64,000 bases of DNA, from contig OX442316.1 in the NCBI GenBank assembly GCA_949358305.1, positions 14,694,001 through 14,758,000 on the forward strand, read 5' to 3'. The position numbers were made by a program, and so were the translations under genes. Every line of letters starts with the position of its first letter. Position 1 is the first letter of the stretch. This document shows positions 24,746 to 36,131 of the stretch, one piece after another. The notes below the pieces were generated by a model. The model was given only the letters and a program-made list of their open reading frames with translations. It had not been told where the DNA came from and ran no database searches. This DNA is from Strigamia acuminata (Eukaryota; Arthropoda; Chilopoda; Geophilomorpha; Linotaeniidae).

Positions 24746-25039
24746 TTTTTCGCTTCTTTAACATGCCCTAGAAGAAAATTAAGACGTTACAAACAGCTTC
24801 TACGGTTTAAAAGGTGAAATATTTATTATATTTATTGTATTACATGTTTTGGATTTCTTACATTATGGTCCACGCAGCAGTTTCTCAATTTATGATTGTA
24901 GCGGTTATGAGGTATTTGTTTGTACGATTTGCTGGTTTATTATGATTTGTTGTGACGTCATATGAATAAAAATTAGTCGTCTGCTGATCCGTTGCCATGA
25001 CAATCGCAAAGGCGGTAATTGTAAATCGAGGCTTAATAA
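24746..25039. promoter_or_regulatory. Divergent promoter region of the SEC22-like gene and CFAP221
   Basis: Both start codons lie at the edges of this 294-bp stretch and point outwards, so both promoters must be here or within the leaders. The motif GTTGCCATGACAATCGC at about 24991 resembles an RFX X-box half-site pair (GTTGCC...), the usual control element of ciliary genes. That would fit CFAP221, but this is a by-eye match only. Confidence 0.45.
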
Positions 25040-28000
25040 ATGGCAACCGCGGCGAATAAGGATTCTACGTTACCCTCAATCACGAAAAATCCATCGTTTG
25101 TAGCGGAAGAGTCGGTTTCTGATTTACAGCTTCCAAGTTCGATACAATTCCCAACTTTCTATTATTATTACGTTCCTCGTTTTGATTATTTTCGTTTCAG
25201 TAATCGATTTAATTGATTATGAAGTGTCGCGTAAAATTCAATTGGAAAGTTATCCAAATATCGCCCAATTTGTCAAATTTACTCCGGGATTAATGTACAC
25301 TCAAAGTATCCGTGTACGCAATACGTCATCTAAAATCCAAAGAACATATGTGTCCAATCCGATGACTAAATGGTTTTCGGTTAAAGTAAACAAAGAGGTG
25401 AGTTTATCATAAAACAAAGATAAAAATTCACGATTAAACGATTAAAACTTTGAAATTTTAATAATTTTGTAAATTTTCAGCATAATCTTTTACCTGGTTT
25501 GGATTTGATGATATTTCTCAAATTTAAGCCCGATCAGGAAAGATATTATTACGATCGTATCAGGATTTCTTGTCAGGTAAATTTTAATTTATTTATTTAA
25601 TTTGATTTATTAATTTTTTTTTAAAAAAATTTTAGTCTGGAGAAACTTTGTTCATTCCTATTCACGCATTTCCAACGTTGCCATCAGTGGATTTTCCCAG
25701 TTTTGTTGAGCTGCGTGAATCGGCTGTCGGTGAAGTGTGAGTTTGTTTGAATGACAGTTTAAGTGAAATTAATTTCGTAATTATTTTCAGTACAAGGTAC
25801 ACTATTCCCATCATTTGTAAGTCGCCGATCGACCTGAAATTTTATTTGCAATTTCAACCTCTGCTTTCTTGTTGTCAGGTAGAACCGATAAAAGGTATAT
25901 TGATTTTATTAAGTCTTTAATGAAAAAGTTCTTCTTTCTTTTTCTACTTTTATTTATCGTCTAGGTATTTTGTACGCGGGAATTCCGGTCGAAGTTGTAC
26001 TCACGTTTAAACCCGAATTGTCCGCGAGTTTTCAACAAAATTTAAATTTGATTATTTCAAACGTTGATATGCATTCACCGACTTGTAAAATCATATACCG
26101 GAAAACATCGAAACGTGACAAACCCAAGTATTTATCCAAGTAAAAAGCTTCTGTTTATTTGTATTTGTATTTGTGTTTGTAATGTTGAATTTTTAGGTCG
26201 GCTGAAACTAAAAAGGTTTCGAAAACGCTTCGTTTAAAGAAGATTTCACCCGTGCTGAAATTTCCATCGACGAAAAAAGGTGATTAATTTGTTTAATGAT
26301 TTATCACAAGTATTAAATTACGTTGTAGATATTTCCAGAGTCGGCAAAAATGCAGCACGAAGATAGTGGAGGAAGCTTAAATCTAAGCAAATATATGACA
26401 ATTAATTCTAATTGATTTAAAAAATCAAAATCAATGATTCTTTGTATTCGTTAGGTTCGTGCTCAGCCGGTTTGTTTGATATTTACAAAATCAATTGCAA
26501 GCAGATGAAAGTAATCGTTAAAAACTTTTAATTTTCACTTAAATTTTTTTTTTTGTATTAATTTTTCTTGTAGGAAAAGCAGTTTCTTGAAGAACAAAAA
26601 AAAATTCAAGACGATAAAAATACTCTGTCAAAACGACAAATCAAATTGGGAAATTTACCAACTTCGAGCGACGAAAGGTTGGCCATTTTCAAACACCGAG
26701 AGATTTGTTGGGAAAAATTCAAACTAGTATTTTAAAACTAAAAATAAAATCTTATAATAAGTGTAAAAATTCAACATTTTTTGCCCTTTCAGAGAGAGCA
26801 GTTGGTTGATAAAAACGGTTTATCGCGACGAGAAGTGATGTACGCGTCGAGACGAACACTCATCGACATCGAAGACAAACCAAAAAATTACAACTTTAGT
26901 TTTCTCATGTCCAACGAATGGCCGAGCAGAATTCTAACGTTGAGACGTTTGATAAATGCGGTCAATAAGATCATAACGCGCAACCGTGCGAATAAACGAT
27001 TAGCAATTCTACGCAACTTTTTCGACGAAGGTGATATCCATCACAAATCCGTCTTAAATGCAAAATTAACATTTCTTTTATCGTTTCAGACGAAATGAGG
27101 AACGTTCAACACGAATCGATAGAGCCGGAGAAGAAATTCTCAATGTGTTTGAACAACATCAAACCGCCGTGCGTCTCCAAGTTGTTTTGGTGCCCGCGAA
27201 CCAATCTCAACATGGTGAATCTATGACTATCTTTTTTTTATCGTTTTAAATAAACACTAACGAATGTATTTTCAGCTTTGGCCCGGACTGGAACCGGCTC
27301 CTTCGAAACCGTTGAATTTTGGAGATGTATTTGCATCGAAACCGGTGCCTGAAATAGTAATCGCGCAAATCCGTTTCAATTTTCGATTTTCAAATCGATT
27401 CATTGAGATTTTTAACCTAGAAACCCTTACTGCACGAAATATTGGGTTATAAACTTCAAGATGTTTACGAAGCGGGAGCCAACTACACTCCGATGGCACT
27501 CAAACCACCTCCAGATCCGGATGTAATGAAATTTAAACAAAAAAATCCTTTAGATTAAATTCATCAATTTATTTTATTTCAGTGCGCCATGATGCGAGTC
27601 ATATCGTTCGTAGAAGCTCGCGACAGTTGCTCCAAACAACCCAAACACTTTAAACACGTGTTTGAGCCTCCAAATATGGATCCGAGAAAGTTTTTTGTAA
27701 ATGTTCATCCGGTTATTGAAGAGATTATTTTTTTAATTTATTCTATTTACGCTCAAGAACCCGTATCCAGAAATCCCCGAGATTATTCCGTTGCAGATAA
27801 CTTCGGAATTGGAAGAAGAATACGCTCTGTATCCTCTTAACACGTGGCAACGAAAGGACGAGCCGAAAGGCCGCCCCACTATCGACGTAAACGTTAATAC
27901 AATCAATGTTTGACGTCGTTTCTAAGAGGATTTTTAATAGCAAATGGCCGAAAACGTCCCGAAATGCCAAAACATCAGCATCGCGCAAGTTGTAGGCGAT

Positions 28001-28284
28001 ATTACCGGCACCGAAACGTTTCCTCCTCAAGCGAAATTCAAATTGGACGTATTGCCGGCCGAAAGGAGTGAAACCGAGGAAAGCAGAAAGCTGCCAATCG
28101 AAACACACCTCAAGTAAAAAGAAAAATTAAGAAATCAAAATCAAATGATATTCTAATGACAAATGCAAACAGAATGACCGATGCGTTTCTCCAAGCACAA
28201 GCCATAGCCGACGCGACAACCGTGGAGGAAACGTTAACTTGTGATCCTCATAGTCATACTTCCTCATCAAGTCCGCCCAATTAA
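25040..28284 (+). CDS. CFAP221: Cilia- and flagella-associated protein 221 (PCDP1)
   Basis: Axonemal central-pair protein that in other species binds calmodulin and helps set ciliary beating. Exons: 25040-25136, 25201-25397, 25481-25576, 25636-25736, 25791-25894, 25965-26139, 26197-26279, 26339-26365, 26455-26510, 26574-26726, 26793-27030, 27090-27214, 27276-27356, 27421-27522, 27583-27696, 27758-27886, 27941-28113, 28173-28284, giving about 720 residues (human about 840). Key blocks are LLPGLDLMIFLKFKPDQERY, YYYDRIRISCQ, FIPIHAFPTLPSVDFPSF and GILYAGIPVEV, which form an ASH/HYDIN-like immunoglobulin-fold region. A charged helical segment with REQLVDKNGLSRREVMY follows. Exon 8 (27 nt) was chosen only to keep the frame, and its borders are uncertain. 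Exon 1 to 2 uses a weak donor. Confidence 0.88.
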
Positions 28285-28679
28285 ATAACGGCAATTCAAT
28301 AAACGAGTGCAAAATTCTGCGAATTACGAAGACAAACTTCGCCGCATTGTTTGCAGGTAGGCAGAGAAGCGTGACTGTAAGCGCACAGGCGGCACTTTTG
28401 CTCCAATTGAAATGAATGAATAAAAGTGAGTGGTTTTTGAAACGAGTAAAGTTTAGTAATGGTTTTTGACGCCACTCCCTGGCCAGCGCCAGCGACATGC
28501 CGCGCGAGTCAAGAGGCCTGCGGTGTCGGTGTGCATTTCGTGGCTCGTGTGGCCACAATCGAAACTGCCCCACGCTGCGCACTCGCCCTCCTAAATGTCG
28601 TAACGTGTCATTGCCACTATACCGTCTCGCCGCACACCATCGCAGCCGCCTCTCTCTCTCGCACACACCGCCTCAAAAA

Positions 28680-29593
28680 ATGACTAACACCTGCACCTGG
28701 TCCGCGTTTGCCTTCTTCACCGTCCTCATGTTTGTCCTCTTCATCACCACCAAATCGTTGCGGGCTTTCCCCGAGAGCACGTGTGAGACGTTGCCGTCGT
28801 TTATTCACATCATCAAAGGTAAATGATGAATTTTTTTTAAGAATTTGGAAATTTGAAGTGTTTTTATTTTTATTTTTGTTTTTACAGAAGAATATGACAG
28901 TCGAACGAAACTCGTGCGCACGTGCGAAGGGGATGTGGCCGTCAACAAGTGCGAGGGAACTTGCACTTCTCAAATGCAGCCCAGTGTGACGACTTCGACG
29001 GGATTTCTTAAAGTATTTAACTAGTAGGCGCATTCATAAAGTCATTTAAACTTGTTTGTATTGTATAAACCGGGCTAGTTTTACGTTTAGACTGCCTTTA
29101 CACGTTAGATTTACATTTAGACTGGTTTTACATGAAAAATGTTACGTTTTAGACTAGTTTTACAGCAAAAATGTTACGTTTTAGACTGGTTTTACATGAA
29201 AAATGTTACGTTTTAGACTGGTTTTACATGAAAAATGTTACATTTAGACTGGATTTTCATGAAAAATGTTACATTTAGACTGGATTTTCATGAAAAATGT
29301 ACATTTTAGACTGGTTTTTCATGAAAAATGTTACATTTTAGACTGGTTTAAAAAATATGACAAGTTTAAATAACTTTACGAATGCGCATAGTGGCATTTT
29401 AATCGTATAATTTTAATGTTTTGCACTCGTTTAGGAGTGTTATTGTTGCCGTGAATCGTATTTGCAAGACCGCGAGGTCATTTTGCGACGTTGTTTCGAT
29501 TTCGACGGCGAAACTTTGGCGGGCGATTTGTCGCTGATGAAAATCCGACTCAAGGAACCGGCCGAATGTCAATGTTACAAATGCGGAGAGTAA
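28680..29593 (+). CDS. pburs: Bursicon subunit beta (partner of bursicon)
   Basis: Secreted cystine-knot hormone subunit. With bursicon alpha it forms the heterodimer that activates the receptor LGR2/rickets to drive cuticle tanning and wing expansion in insects. Exons: 28680-28818, 28888-29012, 29435-29593, giving 140 residues (fly protein about 141). A signal peptide with core FAFFTVLMFVLFITT is followed by the mature domain starting at CETLPSFIHIIKEEYD. Then come RTCEGDVAVNKCEGTCTSQ, STGFLKECYCCRE, RRCFDFDG and the end AECQCYKCGE. The cysteine pattern is that of the family. Intron 2 holds a MITE (29027-29388). Bursicon alpha follows 737 bp downstream on the same strand. Confidence 0.96.
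29027..29388. mobile_element. Tc1/mariner-type MITE with internal tandem repeats, in bursicon beta intron 2
   Basis: The ends are inverted repeats of about 28 bp. The left begins GGCGCATTCATAAAGTCATT and the right, read backwards, TGCGCATTCGTAAAGTTATT; both run on into TAAACTTGT. A TA dinucleotide flanks each side (29025-29026 and 29389-29390), the usual mark of Tc1/mariner insertion. Inside, from about 29085 to 29350, are some eight copies of a 31-32 bp unit with the core TTTTAGACTGGTTTTACATG. There is no transposase. Confidence 0.85.
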
Positions 29594-30330
29594 ACGAGAA
29601 GAAGAAAAATGGAAAAAAAATTCGCCTTTTTTTTCTAAAAAAAAAATTTCTTATAGAATGTAGACTTCTAGAATAAAATAGTTATTATCTTAAATTTCGA
29701 AAGAAAAGGCGTAAGGTGCATTTAAATTCCTTTACCCCCAGAAATCGCGGTAACCAAGACGACAAAAAGCCGGCCAGCGCCTAAATGAAGCAAACAACAC
29801 TACACTACACTATAGTATGCAGACGGGCCTTAATGCGTACTACATTGAAATAAAATTAGGTCCTAGATGCCCCCGACAGCGCCTGCTCCTTTTAATGGAC
29901 ACCCCGCGCCTTCACGATGACTGTCAATCATTGGCCCGTGTCCATAAGCACTCAGGTTCGAGGGGAGGAAAAAAAATCGCGCGGTGCGGCACATGTGTTG
30001 CAGAAATCGAGTTGATCACTCCTTAATTTTTCACCGGATCCGAACGGACTTGCTCGCAGGTAATGCGTTTCGGTGCGCAATTCAATCATTTTGTCCACAC
30101 TGGGATCTTGTTATTGCTTCTTTATCTGTGGGGGGTCCGAAAGAAATTACTTATTTCGCAAGAACGCGTCGCAGCGTGGGAGTTTTCACGAATTTTAGAA
30201 TTTCTCCGTTTCGCGAATTCGTGATTAATTTTTAGAATTTCTCAGTTTCGCGAATTCGTGATGAACTCGATCGGTTTCCTCGTAAATCGGTAATCGCGCT
30301 TGATTCCTCTTATTTTTTTCAGGCTGCACG
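29594..30330 (+). promoter_or_regulatory. Spacer between bursicon beta and alpha, with the bursicon alpha leader
   Basis: An AATAAA signal about 80 bp after the beta stop (near 29673) can end the beta transcript. A plausible noncoding leader exon for alpha ends at CTCGCAG/GTAATG (donor at 30060). The acceptor TTTTTTTCAG at 30322 precedes the alpha start by eight bases. The motif GTTTCGCGAATTCGTGAT is directly repeated near 30208 and 30245. Confidence 0.55.
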
Positions 30331-30813
30331 ATGCATGTTCTAGTACTCGTAGTTGCCGCCATGATTGTTTTTGGGAGCGGACGAGCAACGGCCGACGAAT
30401 GTCACATTACGCCCGTCATCCACGTTTTGAAATATCCAGGTTGCAATCAGAAACCAATCCCGTCTTTTGCCTGTCAAGGAAGATGCACCTCGTACGTTCA
30501 GGTAAGAACGAGAGTATAGTTTGTTTTGGTAGGGAAAATTGAACGGTTTTTCTAGGTGTCTGGGTCTAAAATGTGGCAGATGGAGCGCTCGTGTATGTGT
30601 TGTCAAGAAATGGGCGTGAGAGAAGCCAACGTCACTCTTCACTGTCCTCACGCCAAGCCGGGAGAACCAAAGTTTCGTAAAGTGACCACTCGAGCACCGG
30701 TCGACTGCATGTGTCGACCGTGCACGTCGGTTGAAAAGCATTTAGTTCTGCCTCAGGAATCGGCGCCGTGGCTGTCGGATCCCAATTTTAACGACGCCAT
30801 TTTGAGTGTTTGA
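30331..30813 (+). CDS. burs: Bursicon subunit alpha
   Basis: Secreted cystine-knot hormone subunit, partner of the beta subunit encoded just upstream. Exons: 30331-30501 and 30556-30813, giving 142 residues. The signal peptide is MHVLVLVVAAMIVFGSGRATA, and the mature chain starts DECHITPVIHVLKYPGC. Family blocks follow: PIPSFACQGRCTSYVQVSGS, KMWQMERSCMCCQEMGVRE, AKPGEPKFRKVTTRAPVDC and MCRPCTSVE. The first coding exon is preceded by an acceptor eight bases before the ATG, so a leader intron is likely. Confidence 0.97.
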
Positions 30814-30952
30814 ATTTGACATTTTATTGTTTCATAATTTTTACGCGTAGAAAAACATCAAAAAAGAAAAATTGTAGGTAGTATCAAAAGTACGAAACGT
30901 CATTTTATAAAAATGAAAAAAATGTTTACTAAACTCGCTCGTCTTTCTTTGC

Positions 30953-31881
30953 TCACTTCTTACGACTCGAATTCTTTTCTAGGCTGGTTAATATCAAAAC
31001 AAAATCATTAGTATTTCGATATTTCAGATATTTTAAACATTACCTAGCTAAGTATTCGCTAACGCTGTTAAATCCGAACTGTTTGGCTTCGTGGATCATG
31101 ATTCCCGTGCAACTGCTGCCTTTTTTTTTCCGACAGAAACTACAGTTGCAAATTCCACGACACGGCGGACAAATCCAATCCTAAAAAAACAAAAAAAATA
31201 CAAATATCCTTTAAAATCTCTCGTTTTTAGTCGTCTAAACGCTTACCGGGTCTATTAGTGACTCTTTCACGCCTTCGCCGTACCGGTTTCGTAAACAAGG
31301 GCCACAAAACTACAAAAAAAGTGTTGTATTTAACGGCAATCATTTTTTGGTTTGTTTGAAATATTTACTTGGCCGCGAACTCCGCTACAGCGCGTTGAGC
31401 GACAATTCGTTTTCGTGTCTAATGTTTTTTGACGGCATTGGTGACAACTCGTGCCCTTTGAAAAACATCAATTTGCACTTTAACAAAACGCTCGTTGTTT
31501 TATTCTTGCTTTTTCTTACAAGTTCTGTGTGATAAATTTTGTCGCAAGTTGCTACGGCAACGTTATCGAGCATGTCATCCGTGATATCATCAGCGGGAAT
31601 AATAACGTGACTTGATTTTGGACGTAGTTGCCCGACATCCGCTCTCGTTTTTTCTTCCTTGTAGTTTGATTTGGGCACCGCTTCGAATGAAGGAGGCTGG
31701 AAATAAATAGGAAACAAAATCGTTTCAGCCGTTATCAAATTTCAAATATCGCACATCGCATGCGCCATGTTGCAAAGTGCAATGCGAGTATTTGTTTGTA
31801 TATATCTTTTCTTATTACCCTAATTCCACTTAGTAATTCGCTGTCGACGATGAACTGTAATCTCTCCAACGTTTGCGCCAT
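30953..31881 (-). CDS. CDCA7-like: CDCA7-like zinc-finger protein, copy 1 (short)
   Basis: Nuclear protein with the CDCA7-type 4CXXC_R1 zinc-finger domain. In vertebrates CDCA7 recruits the remodeller HELLS and senses hemimethylated CpG. Exons from the 5' end: 31819-31881, 31520-31696, 31369-31455, 31247-31309, 31044-31180, 30953-30983, giving 185 residues. The N-terminal half has [17 protein letters not shown], which matches the conserved VEDITEEDLENVA stretch. The finger domain reads [63 protein letters not shown] and EYLASLEKN. The three finger exons are 87, 63 and 137 nt, exactly as in copy 2. It lacks the middle exons of copy 2. Confidence 0.92.
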
Positions 31882-32195
31882 GGTTTTATCCGTTAGATGT
31901 AAAATAGAACCCTCACACCAGGAGGAAGAAAAGGCTAAAATTTAAAATTCTCGCACGTTGCTAGGCGACGGTAGGATGACTAACCGCACTAACCCTAATA
32001 ACTGCGCAGGCGCATTGAGTTTTTAATGGCGGCGTGTTGTGTAAAGACGAAAAAGCGGCTCATTTGAATACATCCAGAGCGAAATAAATGCGACAAGTTC
32101 TTGGTCATGGTAAGTACTTTAAATTTTTATTGATAAAACACACAGTAAGATAGCTTTAATACTTCGAATGTAAAATGATGATAAAAAAATATTGT

Positions 32196-33514
32196 TCAGT
32201 CCGCATCCACATCCGCATCGGCATCGTCATCCTTTTCAACACTAAAAAAGATATTAAATATATTTCTATTTATTTAGCCAAACCACTTTTAATGAAAAAA
32301 TACCTATCCAAATAATGGCGCACACTTTTGTACCCAAAATGTTTAGCTTCATGTATCATGATACCCGTACTGTTGTAACCTCGTTTAGGACGACAAAAAC
32401 TACAATTGCAAATATCACGGCAAGGCGGACAAGCCCACGTCTAAAAATTAAAAATTAATTAATAAATAATTTTTTCTTCAATTTTCTTTTAAATTTTGTT
32501 ACCGGATCGAGCAAAGCGTCTTGCACAGTTTCGCCGTAACGATTCAATAGACACGGCCCACAAAACTAAAAATATTTACTAGTTAATTCACTGGAATTGT
32601 TCATTTTAATGAAATATTTGTTTATTTTACCTGGCCGCGAATGCCGAAACATTCTTTGGACCTGCAGCTGGTTTTAGTATCGATAGTTTTCTGCCGGCAT
32701 TGATGACAACTACTTCCCTAAAAAAGGACAAAAGCCTTCAACACAAAACGATCGGATCAAAACTCGTCACTCGGAATTACCGTTGCGGAATTGTACGTCT
32801 TTTTGGTACTGCGTTTGGCTATTTTCCTGAGCATCGAGTCAGTCACATCTTCGACGGGAATAATCACACGATCGTATTGATTTGCCGATGGAAATTGAAG
32901 GCGTTTGCGCTTCCTGAGTCCGTCGTCGCTCTCCTAAAACAACAAGTTTACTAAACGAAACTAAACACAACACTCGAATAACATACGTCGTCGCAACTTG
33001 CCACGTCTTTCCTTTTCCCAAATTTGGAGTGAAGTTTGATCTGAAACGAGTGAAGAAACGAACGTTAAAGCATCCAATTAACCACTTTCACCTTTGAAAA
33101 GAATTACTTTTGGTGTGTAAGGACTCGATTGAATAGAAGATGCGACTGAGCCCGTGCGAGAGCGAGTTCTGGGCGGCGAATAATCCCTCAAGTTGCCGCA
33201 AAAATAATCGCGTTTTTTGTACACTTTTCTCGGAGTTGTGGTATCACGTTTCTGTAAATACGACACAAATTAATTCCATAGAAAATACAAATTATATTTT
33301 TTGTTTTTGTGGTTTTAATTAATTACATTCTTTGGTTTAATACCCTCATCGGCGACGTATTGATTCATGTCGGCTAAAAATATTTTGAGCTGTAAATGAT
33401 AATAAATGATTTAAAATGTTTTAGAGCGACAGTTGATGGCTCGAAACGAACCAACTTATTTTTTTCCCTGATGTTTTCTTCCACCATTTTTTCGTAATCG
33501 CTCAGTTGATCCAT
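32196..33514 (-). CDS. CDCA7-like: CDCA7-like zinc-finger protein, copy 2
   Basis: Same family and strand as the neighbour at 30953-31881. Exons from the 5' end: 33452-33514, 33327-33389, 33108-33251, 32987-33040, 32781-32933, 32631-32717, 32503-32565, 32304-32440, 32196-32241, giving 269 residues. The N-terminal [15 protein letters not shown] resembles the NKxLLAQLLAEL motif of vertebrate CDCA7/CDCA7L. A Ser/Arg-rich linker follows, then [13 protein letters not shown] and the finger domain [64 protein letters not shown]. The tail is acidic (Asp/Ala repeats). It is the fuller copy and probably the parental one. The first donor (GTTCGT) is weak but keeps phase. Confidence 0.92.
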
Positions 33515-33799
33515 TATGCCGCACTTGTTTGCCGAAAAGAACGAGATCGTGACTTAAGTATGAATTAAAGATGGGTTTAAATGGCTAAAAAATCAGCACG
33601 GTGTCTCGGTCGCGGATAATTGTTAGCTTAAAATTCGCCCGAGAGAAGTTTCTATTGTTTTCTCGATATCTAAGAAAACTGCTGCGCTCCTAGGCTCGAT
33701 CAGCGTGGCGTCTTTTCCCGCCTATTCTTACTGGCAGTTTACCTGACATCTAGCGATGGAAATTTAAACCGTGTTCGACTTTAAAAACTTTTAAAAAAC

Positions 33800-34559
33800 C
33801 GAGGGGGGCGACATTCGACCGAATCTCTGACAATGGCTTCCGAATCCCGCCCGAATCTTTCCGAATCCCACCCGAATCTTTCCGAATCCCACCCGAATCT
33901 TTCCGAATCCCACCCGAATCTTTCCGAATCCCACCGAATCTTCGAATCTCGAATCTTTAAGTTGTATACAAATCGAGAAAAATAAAAACAAAATTTATGA
34001 TTAAAAAATGTAATAATATTTTTACAAGAAACTTCCTTGAAATTGTCCTTGAAATTGTCCGTAAAATCATCATCGGAAGAAATTATACCTGCGCACCTCG
34101 CTGCGCGGTATCTGCGCATGCGCATTTACGATTTAGCGCGAACTTCAAATTAATCCCGGAATCGAGCCCGGAATTCATCATTGTTCGCAATTGTGATTGC
34201 ATTTGATTGCGTGCTATTTTACCTCGTATTTTACCACATTTCACTAAGAGTTAAAATTAAAATTAAAAAACATTCCCACTTCACTAAATTTATTTGAAAA
34301 AAATCATATGAATCTTTCTGAATCCCATCCGAATCCCGCCGAATCCCACCGAATCCCGCCGAATCCCACCGAATCCCATCCGAATCTCCCCGAATCTCAT
34401 TCGAATCCCCCCCGAATCCCCCGAATCTATCCGAATCCCCCCGAATCCCAGCCGAATCCCCCGAATCTTTCCGAATCTTTCCGAATCCCATCCGAATCTT
34501 TCGAATCCCAAAGAAGATTCGAATCTCTGACAAGCAGATTCTGATTGTCGCACCCCTCG
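33800..34559. mobile_element. hAT-like MITE with internal degenerate tandem arrays
   Basis: The ends are inverted repeats: the left starts CGAGGGGGGCGACA and the right, read backwards, CGAGGGGTGCGACA. A perfect 8-bp duplication, TAAAAAAC, flanks the element (33792-33799 and 34560-34567), which suits a hAT-type insertion. Inside are two arrays of CGAATCCCACC / CGAATCTTTC units (about 33840-33955 and 34310-34510), both in the same orientation. It lies between CDCA7 copy 2 and PNPO and has no transposase. Confidence 0.85.
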
Positions 34560-34857
34560 TAAAAAACACTACCGATTATTAATTATTAATTTTTAATTTT
34601 TGGTTTGTAATTTGTAACTTTTAAATTGTGTTTACCGGTGAATTGTGCTTACTTTTGTAGGTTTTTTTTATTTTTATTTTTGTCCGTAAGGTGGCAACGA
34701 TCGTTTCGTTTAGTATGGCTCCGAGATCGTCAAGTTTGTCAATAAAAATTAATTTGACGTCATGACAGGTTGTAGGATTTGAGAATCAAATAGAAAGGAT
34801 TTATTTTTTTTATGTTTTATTATTGTTTGGTTCCAAAGGTTGGTGGCGAGCGACACG

Positions 34858-36030
34858 ATGATAGTAACGGGAATGCGCCATCAGTGCCGACGCGGACTCA
34901 ACAAGCTGCGGACGACGCTCGGGCATCCGCGCCGCGGTTTCCTGCCGATTGCGAAGAAACTCGTCAAATCCGCTTTAACAAGTAAATTTTCGACTTTGAG
35001 CCCGTATCATGAATGTTGATATCAGTGGTTAGTTTATTTTTAGATGTTAATTGTAGCAGTTCATTAATTTGCTCTAAATTGGTGAATTTTCATTTGATGG
35101 CAGATATGAGAATTTCGTACGACCAAAAGTCGTTGAGGGAAGATTCGCTGTTTGCCAAGGAACCGATCGCGCAGTTTGGAAACTGGTTTGATGTGGCGTG
35201 CCAAAACCGAGAGATTGCAGAACCCAACGCCGTGTGTTTGGCAACAGCTGCCAAGTACAATTTATTAAATATATCGATTTAATATGTTTTAAATTTGTTG
35301 TATTTTTTAGAAATGGTCGTCCGTCGTGTCGGATGGTGTTGCTCAAAGGGTTCGGAAAAGATGGATTTAAATTTTACACGAATTACGAGAGCAGAAAAGG
35401 CGGAGAATTGGTGAACTTTATTTTTTATTATTATTATTACTTGTTGTGAAATGTTGTAATAATTTAATTAATGCTTGTCAGGGCGAAAACCCATTTGCTG
35501 CGCTCACCTTTTTCTGGGCGCCATTGCATCGTCAGATACGGATTGAAGGATCCGTGAGGAAATTGACGGACGAAGAGTCGGCCGCGTATTTCAATAGCAG
35601 ACCCCGGGACAGCCAAATTGCCGCGTGTGCCAGTGCGCAGAGCACGAAAATCGCGGGAAAATCGGTGAGGAAAGAGATAATTTCTATTTTAAAAATTATT
35701 TAAATTCTTTATTGCGATAGGAATTGGAAGAAGCGTTTTGTCTGATCGCTGAGAAATATACGGACGAGTTGGAGACGATTCCCAAGCCGAGAAATTGGTA
35801 TTTAGTGTTGTGGAGGATGTAAATATGCAATATTGTTTGTTCTTGTTCTTGCTCGTTTTGACAGGGGTGGATTTATGGTCGTTCCTGACAGAATTGAGTT
35901 CTGGCAAGGCCAGAAAAATAGAATGCACGACCGTATTCGGTTCAGGAAACCATCATCGGTCGATGTGATCGATAACCAACTCATTTACGCCGGCGACGAC
36001 GGATGGATTTTTGAGAGACTTTCACCGTAG
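34858..36030 (+). CDS. PNPO: Pyridoxamine 5'-phosphate oxidase
   Basis: FMN-dependent enzyme that oxidises pyridoxine or pyridoxamine 5'-phosphate to pyridoxal 5'-phosphate (vitamin B6 pathway, cytosolic). Exons: 34858-34981, 35104-35254, 35311-35410, 35482-35664, 35721-35797, 35865-36030, giving 266 residues (human 261). Signature blocks are [84 protein letters not shown] and HDRIRF. An alternative upstream acceptor for exon 2 at 35043 would also stay open and add about 20 residues. The chosen one (35103) matches the family better. Tail-to-tail with METTL18. Confidence 0.95.
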
Positions 36031-36131
36031 TTGGATATTTAAATTATTTATTTTATTTTTACGGTATTTATTCACGTTTGTTTTGGTCGTAATTGAATAA
36101 CATCTCTCTGGAGACCTAAAACACATGTAAA

